DNA of 64,000 nt from Desmodus rotundus (lineage: Eukaryota; Chordata; Mammalia; Chiroptera; Phyllostomidae). The stretch spans positions 175,861,622 through 175,925,621 of the forward strand of contig NC_071388.1 in the NCBI RefSeq assembly GCF_022682495.2, read 5' to 3'. The position numbers and the translations under genes were made by a program. Shown piece by piece: positions 47,096-56,099 of the stretch (position 1 is the first letter of the stretch; each line of letters starts with the position of its first letter). A model generated the notes under the pieces. That model was not told where the DNA came from. It saw only the letters and a program-made list of their open reading frames with translations, and made no database searches.

Positions 47096-47799
47096 TTAAG
47101 TGTTTTACTGTCAATGACCCATTTCAGAAGAAATATGGACTTCTAAGGGAGTATTAATATAAAACTAGAGAAATAATAAATCTATTTAAGTTAACGCATT
47201 TAGAGGCAATGGCATTTACACTCACAGAGACTAAGTATTTTTATTTTACTAAAAGACCTTAAGTCAAAGTGACTTAAAATTGATTTTTGTTTGGAAAAAT
47301 CACCATGTACATATCAAGAATTGGCCCAGTGAACTAAAGTTACATATTGCGCTCAAGAGCTTTTAAATTACATTAATCTCATATCCCTTCTCAACATCTC
47401 ATCAAAGGTTAATGAACCAATACATCTGCCAGAATCTCTGAATACAAAAACCTGTGAAATTACAAATGCCTTCAAAAACTATTAGACTGATTGTTTTGAA
47501 TGCTGCTATTTTCCTTCCTCTAGTAGTTGTGAAATACAAAGGCGATAGTGTTCCTAATCACCGTGGCAAGTTCGGGGCACTTCCATTACAAGTGGATTAC
47601 ACTGCACAGGGTGAAAAACACTTACCTGTCAAGATGCCACCTGCAGTGGACATTGAGTGAAAGTCCTCTATTTTCTAAAATTTCAATCCTTAGTGTAATA
47701 AATACGTCCAATGGTTTATGACATTTCATGATGTCAAAATACATAAATTCTACCTTCATTTTGAAAGTTGCAACTCTAATTCTTAGAGTGCTTATTATA
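47096..47799. other. Intergenic DNA, nothing firmly recognised
   Basis: A 68-codon frame (47454-47660) has a hydrophobic N-terminal third and less A+T-rich codons in its second half, but no known family. On the opposite strand a perfect CAG|GTAAGT donor lies at about 47622-47630. I do not call a gene here. Confidence 0.3.
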
Positions 47800-47994
47800 C
47801 AGGGTCTAGCAGAAATAAGGCCTGCTTGAGCTTGCTTCGTAGGGTAATGATATGGGTGTAATAATTTATAGTTTTTATTTTAACATTTCTCCTAAAATGC
47901 CATATGGTGTGCTTGAGTGTGATATTGTTATGTTACAGAACTATATGCTTATGATTTTGTAATTAAAAAGCGTCATTATTTGTGCCAGGACCTG
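47800..47994. mobile_element. TA-flanked MITE family 2, copy 1
   Basis: The left end is CAGGGTCTAGCAGAAATAAG. The right end is 'cattatttgtgccaggacctg', whose reverse complement is CAGGTCCTGGCACAAATAAT, so the ends are terminal inverted repeats. TA dinucleotides flank both ends (47798-47799 and 47995-47996). It is 195 bp, non-coding and of Tc1/mariner type by target choice. Copies 2 and 3 lie at 49705 and 61888. Confidence 0.85.
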
Positions 47995-48149
47995 TATATG
48001 TGCCTCATTTACAAACAAAAAGTCTCTAGAAGAAAGAATTTTTTATTTTACAAAAAGATCTTAACATTTCTCTCAGCTTGATTAAATTTTAGACAGGTTT
48101 CTTCTTTCTAAATATAAGCCTCTGACCTTCCTATTCCCAGAGCGTTTAC

Positions 48150-48544
48150 TTTAGAAAAAGTTCAATTGTAAATTCTTTATCTTTCCCTTTGATATGTAAA
48201 TTTTATCCCAGTCTCTTGTTCATTTTTCTGCAGAGAAAAACCTTTCTCAATGACCTGGGAGCCATCTCTTTGAAATGTAAATAGCAATATAGTATGTCTT
48301 ATCTCAGTCTCCACTGGAGGCTAGAAGCCCACTTTCCAAAATCAGACAGAGATGGCCTGATTATATTGACTATCCTCCTCCCTAATGTCCTCCAATAATT
48401 TTCCACTGGGCCGTCCCAGCATATAAAAACGCTCTCACCTTTTGTCTCAGCAGAGTCGAGTTCAATCTCTCTCCTTTACTGTAATAGTCTTGAATAAAAT
48501 CTTCCTTGCCTGTCCAAATTGTCTGGTATAATTTTTCTTTAACA
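48150..48544 (+). repeat. Class I-like endogenous retrovirus solo LTR
   Basis: It has a TATA box (CATATAAAAACGC at about 48420) and an AATAAA signal at 48494-48499. A U5-like tail ends 'taatttttctttaaca' at 48544, the gammaretrovirus-like LTR architecture. It shares the tail style of the LTR at 4606-5049. No retroviral genes are present and the left edge is uncertain. Confidence 0.65.
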
Positions 48545-49341
48545 TTTGTTTATTTGTTTACCTGCATATTTTATTTAAAGTAACATTTCATTTTTCAACA
48601 TAATAAACTAACAGGATATATCTTCATTCTATTGTATTTCACTGAATTTTTTGGTGCATGCCTTTTTTAATGAAAATTATGAGATATCACCCAGGTCAGA
48701 TTTGTATAAGGAACACTGATTATGATATTATCTTTGCACAAAATGTCTTTCATCATTCAAATAAAATTATTTTTCATTTTATAACAGATTCTCAAACAAT
48801 CTAACATAGAACAATTTAATGCTTCTTTGGAAAATAGGCCTCGTAGGTAAAGCCCTATATTTTGAAGGCTGCATATGTGATACCCGTTAAACTGCCAACA
48901 ATTTTCTATTATTTTCAAGCAAGAGTATTTGGTCTAGATAACAAAGGAAACATATTCTTTTTAGAGCAAAGAGGACGCACACACACACACATCCAAAAAA
49001 GTCAACTCCCACACATATTCTGTTGTGAATTGATTTCTTATGTGTTACCTATTATTATACCTGGGGAAAAACAAGCACATAATTTTATTTTAGTCAGAGT
49101 CCATTCAGCAGTACAGTCTGCCAAAATGATAAATGCTGAGAGATGGAAAGCTAAAGAGCAATTAAGGATAATTGACACCTCATTGTCTTTGAAAGGCATC
49201 TATTCTGAAGAATTCAGGAGTACAATACCTTGTTTTGTTTTGTTTTTTGTTTTTTTTTTTTACTGGCAAAGAGCCAAAACCTACACAGGAAATGTGCAGT
49301 ACTTAGCTAAATTTCTAAATTTTGCTAATTATGTTGAATAA
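48545..49341 (+). other. Single-copy-looking DNA with a 159-codon open frame
   Basis: The frame at 48862-49341 is the longest here that is not explained by a repeat, notable in A+T-rich DNA. It runs through a (CA)n tract (encoding Thr-His repeats) and a T-rich tract (encoding Phe-rich residues) and shows no domain, so I do not call it as coding. The part at 49080-49240 includes CAATTAAGGATAATTG, a pair of homeodomain-type ATTA cores, and may be a conserved non-coding element. Confidence 0.35.
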
Positions 49342-49704
49342 TTGCAAAAGGGAATGAACAGTTGTACTTACACAAATAGAGCCTGTAAGAGAGAGCAGCC
49401 AATTAAAAAGAACAGCCTGGAGACATTTCACACAGCAGTTTGGGAGCAGGGAAGTCAACATATTCCTATCAGCTCCCTTATATGGACTGGCTCCACTCTA
49501 GATTCGGACCATATTTAGCATAATTGCTCATACACATATCACAGATGCTATTGCCTCCATAGAAATCAACAATTTCCTCCCCTAATAACCCCTTACATAG
49601 CAAAAATAAGTATCAAACAAACACAGACAGACAAATAAACAAATAAAACACTAGAGGGAAATTAACCTTTTACAAGCATCAGTGAGATGGGATAATATCA
49701 ATTA
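49342..49704. other. Intergenic DNA, possible conserved non-coding sequence
   Basis: Non-repetitive sequence of balanced composition from 49342 to about 49560 continues the candidate element. No repeat was recognised. Confidence 0.35.
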
Positions 49705-49913
49705 CCAGGTCCAGCAGAAGTGAGGCCTGCTTGAGTGTGGTTGGTTGGGTAACAATATGTTTGTAATAACTTATAGTTTTAATTGGAACATTCCACCAAA
49801 ACTGTCATACAGTGTGCTTCCGTGTGCCATTGTTATGTTCCAGAATCACATGCTTACGATTTCAGAATAAAAGATTTTATAACAAAAAGGGACGTCATTT
49901 GTGCCGCACCCTG
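49705..49913. mobile_element. TA-flanked MITE family 2, copy 2
   Basis: CCAGGTCCAGCAGAAGTGAG at the left and GTCATTTGTGCCGCACCCTG at the right are the diverged inverted ends. The interior 'gcctgcttgagtgtggttgg' and 'gtgtgccattgttatgttcc' is clearly homologous to copy 1. TA precedes the left end; the right flank is TT, so the duplication has decayed there. Confidence 0.85.
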
Positions 49914-50884
49914 TTGTTTCAATAGTTGAGCACAGAAGACGCTCAGTGGCGCCATTTACAGGGTTCAAAAAGCCCTCAGTGACCAAACACAGTTTCTCCC
50001 ACAGGGCTATCGTCTGGCTGTTCTTGCCCATTTCTGAGAATTATGCCCATTTGTAGAACAAAGCTCCACGTTATGGAACAAATGAAAATCATTACTTAGT
50101 AAACACTGGTATCAAAATCACATTTGTTGCTCGGACAAGATGTAAATTGCCTCTTCTAAGGGCATTCATTAATTAATCAAGTAACGTTGTCATTGCCTTG
50201 AACTAAGTAGAGGCAATGTTTGAGTACATATATTAAAAATATTTTATAATGGGGTGAGGAAGTTGAGGAACAATGACAGACTCATTAAGAGCATGGTTAC
50301 AATGGTCCCTAGCACTGGTACATTTTTGGGAATGTTAGACAGATAAAAAAAGTTGAGGGAAAATCTTTTGACATATGGAGAAAGAACTGAGGTTAGGGTT
50401 AGGGTTAGGCAAAATCGTAGGTTACAAAGAAAGCTCAAATACAAATTAAGAACAATATCCTTACTCCTCGTTTTTTTAACCCAGGCATTTTTTTTTCCCT
50501 TGGTGTTTCTTCATAGCTGTTTCTCCTGTTCTTATTCATTTTGGTTGTCCCTCTTTTTCTGATTTCCAAAAATGCTAGAGGAAAACAGAACTTATGCAGA
50601 AGAATTTCTTGTTACAGAGAATCAAAAGCACTTAAGATAATCACAAACTTTTCGAACCCAAAGCTTTTAGGATGTTGGGCACATAGTTGAGGCAGAAGAC
50701 AGCATAGGAAGAACCCTGAGACTTCGCTGCTGTTACTGGCCAGCATAGCACCCTGGTTGCCAGGAGATGCCTTTTATCACTTCGGTAGAATGAATATAGA
50801 ATGAATAGTAAACCGAGGCAGGGAGGAGGAGGGAGACATGTCTCACCCACTAACTCAGCAGTCCTGAGCCTGGTCCGATAATAT
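49914..50884. other. Intergenic DNA, nothing firmly recognised
   Basis: The segment 50640-50880 is GC-richer and may be part of an old LTR. A TTAGGG tract at 50391 is listed separately. No gene. Confidence 0.35.
50391..50409 (+). repeat. Short interstitial telomere-like tract (TTAGGG)n
   Basis: GGTTAGGGTTAGGGTTAGG holds three perfect telomere hexamers in register. Confidence 0.9.
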
Positions 50885-51621
50885 TGTCAGGTGTTCCAAC
50901 ATCACAAGAAACACTATGTTAGCCAGGAAGAAGGGAGGTCCTTGAAATTCTACGTAGCATTTCCACTATCTGGGAAAGAAAGCCTTGAAACTGTGCTTCC
51001 ATCCCAAGGCCTGGAATGTGGGAGAGGGTCCCCAGTGCCCAAAGAAGCAGCCTATAAAATAACTTTGGTTAATTGTCTTCCTCTGGTCACTCTCTGTTTT
51101 ATGAGGGAGTCCCTAGTACCTACAGAAAGAGCCCATAAATAACTGGGTGACTGCCCCAACTTTAATCAACTCTCTCTTGTCAGGTATCTGTTTTACAACA
51201 AGACGAACAAATGGAGTCTGGAGCAAGATAAGGCTAACAGACCCCACCTAAGTTTGGGTAGTCACAATCCCCCAGGAAAGCTGGTGCCACATTTACCTGT
51301 GAAGCAATATGTAACATTTTCCCCCCATCCCACCGACTATATAAGTCTTCAGAACAAAGGACTCACTCTCTGGCTGCTCTTGGCTGTCTGGCCATCCAGC
51401 CTCAGGCCACCCAGGGGCTTGCCACCCTGGCTTTCAGCTGCCCTTACTTTCACCACCCTGTTTTGCCCAGACCTATGCCTTTTACCCACCCCCACCTTAG
51501 CTAGGCCCACTCTCTTCCATGAGAATGGGTCACTAATAAGCAGTGATTGCACGCTAATAGATTTGCTGATCTGTGATTCTTTACATTCATCAGCAAGAAG
51601 AACCAGGTCTCTCTTGTCAAC
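50885..51621 (+). repeat. Endogenous retrovirus LTR-like segment
   Basis: A TATA box (CTATATAAGTC at about 51337) lies in GC-richer sequence that ends CTTGTCAACA at 51621. Two TGTCAGGT starts are present (50885 and 51179), so the true left edge may be 51179, giving a 443-bp LTR. No clear AATAAA and no retroviral genes are present. A 123-codon frame at 51254-51625 and a minus-strand frame inside it are by-products. Confidence 0.5.
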
Positions 51622-51819
51622 ATAGTGGTATTTCCTTTACAAATGTGTACAATATTTAATTTAAAAATCAAATTGACTCATAACTATAAGTATGGATAAT
51701 ATAATGCCTGCAAGATAAATCAGATATGCTCATTAATTCACAGATCTTTATTTCTTGTTTTTCGTGTATGCTTCTCTCTCTTCTACACACATACTCTTTT
51801 CCTCAACTTACAAGATCTG

Positions 51820-52340
51820 TCTAAGAAAAAGTCCAACCATCGTTAATATAACGAGAATGGTTTGAGTGATATCAGTGTAATCTGGCAGCCAAGGAGAGTG
51901 GACTGGAATGTGCATGAGTGAACAAATTCCTCCAGGGAAACTATGCAGATAATTCAGGAGGCCACAGCTGTGGGTGATTGGCAGTTTCGTCACAACAATG
52001 TTCCTACTCACTCATCACATCTCATGTAGAGTTTTTTGGTGAAAAGTCAAATGACCCAGGTGACTCAGCCCCTCTATATCCCAGATTTGGCACCCTGTGA
52101 CTTTTGGCTTTTCCCAAAACTAAAATCACCTTTGAAGGGGAAGAGATTTCAGACCATTGGTGAGATTCAGGAAAATACAACAGGGCAGCTGATGGTGATT
52201 GGGAGAACTGTGTGAGGTTCCAAGGTGCCTACTTTGAGGGGACTGAGGCATCAGTGTCCTATGGACAAAGTCTTTTGTATCTTATATCTTCTTCAATAAA
52301 TGTCTCAATTTTTCATATTAGATGGCTGGATATTCTGGAC
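51820..52340 (+). pseudogene. Mariner transposase relic, 3' part
   Basis: The plus strand encodes the C-terminal catalytic half of a Tc1/mariner DDE transposase. One frame reads GDWQFRHNNVPTHSSHLM at about 51973-52026, a decayed 'HHDNAPAH' motif whose catalytic Asp has become Asn. After a stop the same frame gives PDLAPCDFWLFPKLKSPLKG from 52081, which keeps the third catalytic Asp context, then an ENTTGQL block. A frameshift near 52200 leads to FQGAYFEGTEA in another frame. The 3' end has AATAAA and a 'gatggctggatattctggac' tail like a mariner terminal repeat. The 5' half and left terminal repeat are not visible; it is inactive. Confidence 0.88.
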
Positions 52341-53028
52341 AGACTTCATGTATTTTAAGATGATAAAAGGAAAGATAGGAACAATTTCATTTGTCATGGC
52401 AGGTATCTTAAACCAGTCCTCTGGACCAATGGGTAAAATAGCTAGCAGGACCGTGAAATAATAATGCAGTTCTAAGTTGGCAAATCTTAAGGAAATCAAA
52501 GAAATAAAAAGCTTTGGTAGGGTGTTTGAAAACACTTCTTTGCTATGATACATCTATCAGGTTTTTCTCCAGTCATGTGCATTAAGACTGACAAAATGGT
52601 TAGTTTTTAGAAATTGAAATGACAAATTAGTATAACTTAGAGCAGACAGTCAAATAAGCCAATCTGTCCTTGCTGAAAATTTTAGCAGCTATTTTATCCA
52701 ACTACTGATATCTCAAAATATTTTTTATGTAACTACTATAGCAAAGAGCACTTTGAGGTTAGGATTGGCTGACTTTAATGAGGGATTTATAAAAGCAAAA
52801 AATGAATTTAATATTAAAATTTAATGTCTATGACAGAATGTGAAAAAAGTGCTTGTGTACATGGATTAAAGAAACAACTGAAGGACATGATTAGGATATT
52901 CTCTCCTCTCTCTCTCTGATGTAGATGTACATAGGGATATTGTTGTAGATAGAGATATTGCTATAGATATAGATAGATGTACTTATGGAGATAGAGAGAG
53001 AGAGAGAGATCCATATGGAGAGGACGAA
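52341..53028. other. A+T-rich DNA with CT/GA simple repeats
   Basis: A (CT)n run lies at about 52900-52918, GATA/TAGA-like units follow to 52980, then (GA)n to 53008. No gene or named repeat. Confidence 0.5.
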
Positions 53029-53232
53029 TTTTTTAAAAGAGTTTATTTATTTATTTTTAGAAAGAGGGGAGGGGAGGGAGAAAGAGAGAAACATCAATGT
53101 GTGGTTGCCTCTAATGCGCCCCCAGCTGGAGACCTGGACTGCAACCCAGGCATGTGCCCTGACTGGGAATCGAACCTGCAACCCTTTGGTTCACATGCCA
53201 CACTCAATCCACTGAGCCACACCAGCCAGGGC
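53029..53232 (-). mobile_element. Ves SINE, antisense
   Basis: The tail side is TTTTTTAAAAGAGTTTATTT. The body has 'gagagaaacatcaatgtgtg' and 'gccctgactgggaatcgaac', and the head end is 'tgagccacaccagccagggc'. Full length. A 76-codon frame across it is spurious. Confidence 0.95.
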
Positions 53233-53680
53233 AAAATTTCTTAATAATTTGCTCATAGGGAAAGATGTTTAGCGCACATACGTCACAGAGGATCAGGAGA
53301 ATGCTTGCTAGGTAACACATGCAGAGTGTGGCTATTTTTCATTAAAATTTCATAAAAATCCTTGCAATAAACTTCCTATTATCAAAATGTCAAAGACAAA
53401 TTACTTTGAAAAAATAACTTTTAATATCAAAATGAAAATTTTGTAATATTTGGAAGAGTGGGGTTTTTTGACATGTCTTATGAGGATGGAGACTCACTCA
53501 CTTTCGTGTGGGATGAAAGGTCTGAAACTGTGCTTACTTCCACCCTTACAGTCCCTCTCACAGGGCTCTCTTCTTAGTCTACCGCCCCAGCCGAGACAGT
53601 ACTTCCCACCTTCAGAGATAATGGGGTCAACTGACTTGGGGTGTGACTGGCATCATGGTTTTTATAACCTTCTAGAATTA

Positions 53681-53890
53681 TTTTTTAAAGATTTTACTTA
53701 TCTATTTTTAGATAGAAGGGAAAGGAAGGAAAAAGAGGGGGAGAGAAACATCAATGTGGGGCTGCCTCTCACACGCTCCCTACTAGGGACCTGGCCTGCA
53801 ACCCAGGCATGTGCCCTGACTGGGAATCTAATTGGCAACCCCTTGTTTTGCAGGCCCACGATCAATCCACTGAACTGCACCAATCAGACC
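53681..53890 (-). mobile_element. Ves SINE, antisense
   Basis: The tail side is TTTTTTAAAGATTTTACTTA. The body has 'agagaaacatcaatgtgggg' and 'aacccaggcatgtgccctga', and the head end is 'ctgaactgcaccaatcagacc'. Imperfect repeats 'ccttctagaatta' and 'ccttccagtgttc' flank it. The 154-codon plus-strand frame (53450-53914) that runs into it is not a gene. Confidence 0.93.
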
Positions 53891-54596
53891 TTCCAGTGTT
53901 CTTTTAATATGTAAGTAAGAATGGAAATACCCAGGGAATTTCATAGTGTTTCTTCATGTATCGAAGCCTAACATGTTTCCTTCTTCTGAGTACTCAGTAT
54001 TCACAAACTTCAGTCCTTCCCCCATGGATTCTGACAGGGCCAACAACTCACCAATTTATTTACACCCAATATTCCATGACTAGGTAGTCGGATAGTATTT
54101 GTGAGCCCATCTAGTATGTTTGTTCCGTACAAGAGCCTCCTGTCCCTACTCCTTCCTATCTGCCAATTGTTTTAATTCTGATTATAATATTTGACATATC
54201 CTTCCTCATTCAGGCCAGAGCTGATTAATTCATTTATTTTATGTGAACAGTACAAAAGTAAAATTTATAACTGACTAAAATAAAAGAAAGTGTGATAGTT
54301 TAAACAAAGAAACCAGCAGTAGTAACATACTTAGTACACCTGCTTGTCAGTAAAGATAAGCTCTAACCTCAAGCTCAGCAAACTATCAATATCCTCCAGG
54401 AATTTCTCTTTCTTTGTAGTTTATTTGCTAGCACAATAGGTTATCATAGAACTAGTTTTGTGCCTCAACAATGCAGCAAAGAAAGAAAATCAGAGCTGCT
54501 CTTCTGTTACAGTGACAGATGATGCATCAATAATCTCACTCACAGGTGAGGAGAGCCAGTTTCTTTGTTTTTCTCAATTGCGCATATTTCACGGAA
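53891..54596. other. Intergenic DNA, nothing recognised
   Basis: No repeat, exon or RNA gene could be seen. Confidence 0.4.
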
Positions 54597-54845
54597 GCAG
54601 CACAATACAATGGTTTAGATCATAGACCACTTAGGTTCAAACTGCCTTTTCACCTTCTGGCTATACGACTGTGGGCATGCTGCTGCAAAATTTTGTTCCT
54701 CGGCTTTTCATCTGTAAAGTGTGATAAAATGATTACTTACATAGAGAATTCTGATAAGGAGAAGTAAATGTTTATGCATTGAACACTCTTATAAAAGGGT
54801 TGCACAAATATTAAGCACAAAATAGGTATTAGTAATTATTATATG
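54597..54845 (+). repeat. MIR SINE, sense, near full length
   Basis: In order: 'agcacaatacaatggtttag', 'taggttcaaactgccttttc', 'ctggctatacgactgtgggc', 'cggcttttcatctgtaaagt', 'gtgataaaatgattacttac' and 'acaaaataggtattagtaat' then TATTAT. All MIR parts are present, including the tRNA-like start and the LINE-like end. Confidence 0.85.
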
Positions 54846-56083
54846 GAACTTGAAGACTCTGCCCTCCCCCCAGTTACCCATTTCTTCAGGGATTACTTTG
54901 AGCAGATGATGAAAATCCAGTCACTTTTAACACTAGGCAAGAGAAGCAGTAGTGACTGTGAGTCAAAGGTGGTGTGGGGACACAGGTAAAGCTGACACAG
55001 AGCACTCAAAAATAGGTATTGGGGGAATTCTACATCACTGTCCTTTTCCTCTGAGGCACCTCCCTCTCCACGGTCCTTTTTGATGAAACATCAGACCCAT
55101 GGTTTTTGATGTTTCATCAAAAACATCAGATTCACCATGTTTCATCATGGTTCAGTGTCGTTTAGCTGAAAAAAAGTTTGAAATTACATGCCGCGTACGC
55201 ACTTAGGAAAGGGAGAGGAGGGAGGAAAGAAGGCAGGGAGAGATACAGGAAGTCAGGGAGGAACTGTCATCCTTTGCCTTCCTTTTATTTGCATTTTCTC
55301 CTAACTCAAAGCCTTCTGAATTTGAGCAACATGAAGGCAAGAGATTTTTCTAATTTCTTTTTTCTTGCTTCATAGTATCAGGTCTGAAATGTTTTTGGAC
55401 TTTCTAACCCCAATACTTTCACTGTTGTCCATTAGTAAATTTTCAACTATTCTTAACATATTTGCAAGAATAAATTATGAATAAATATCTTTTTTTAAAA
55501 ACTTGCACTTTACTGTTAGGTTCCTTTGTCCCTCCTTGAAGTAAAACAATCTTGCAAAATAAACATTCCAAGCTGAAGAACAGGCCGAAGACACTAAAAT
55601 AACATTTTGAATAAAGGGCTTTTCACAGGGTATCTATCAATTTTATCTCATCTTAACCGCTAATTCAGACTAACCTCAACTCCTTAGGAAAATGTTCTTT
55701 GTTTGTTCCATAAATCCATAAAGAGGTGGCATGTGCTTGTCTAAACATTGCCTCCCCTGTGGAGACTGAAAAAGGCCAGGATGACCAGTCCTTTTGGCTC
55801 CCATGAAAAGAGAGGAGATGGCACCCTCACTCAATCAAAATGTGTCACACATGCCCTATTTGAACCCTCTCTACTCCTGAGTTTCATCTAAATATTATCG
55901 ATGGCTACAAAAATTTAGAGTAAAATGTTAAGAAAATATTTTAAAAATTTACTACTATACAAACATTTATAGTTTTGAAATGGTTTCACTAAAGCTTGCT
56001 GAATTTTAGCAACTCAGAGATGAGATTTTGCTTCCATGTCCCTCGTGCTTACTTCAGCTGAGAAGACTGTACATGCAGCCCCC
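54846..56083. other. Intergenic DNA with a short hairpin at 55081
   Basis: The sequence TGATGAAACATCA (55081-55093) pairs perfectly with TGATGTTTCATCA (55107-55119) across a 13-bp loop. Related ACATCAGA and TTTCATCATGG pieces repeat to about 55150. Nothing else was recognised. Confidence 0.45.
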
Positions 56084-56099
56084 CCACCAGGGAGCGCTG
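56084..56099 (+). promoter_or_regulatory. Candidate CTCF binding site
   Basis: CCACCAGGGAGCGCTG differs by one core position from the strong vertebrate CTCF motif CCACCAGGGGGCGC(T/C). It sits in a local GC-richer, CpG-containing patch (56075-56150) within A+T-rich DNA. CTCF sites anchor chromatin loops and their strand sets loop direction; this one reads on the plus strand. Occupancy is not shown by sequence alone. Confidence 0.55.

Noticed and set aside
47454..47660. 68-codon frame and a minus-strand CAG|GTAAGT donor
   Set aside because: The frame and the donor lie on opposite strands and no matching acceptor gives a sensible exon.
49940..49960. Possible second CTCF site (CAGTGGCGCCATTTAC)
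   Set aside because: Too many mismatches to the CTCF core.
51254..51625. 123-codon open frame next to a TATA box
   Set aside because: It lies in the R-U5-like part of an LTR and no retroviral gene follows.
53450..53914. 154-codon plus-strand open frame
   Set aside because: Its second half is an antisense Ves SINE and the first half has no recognisable domain or exon signals.
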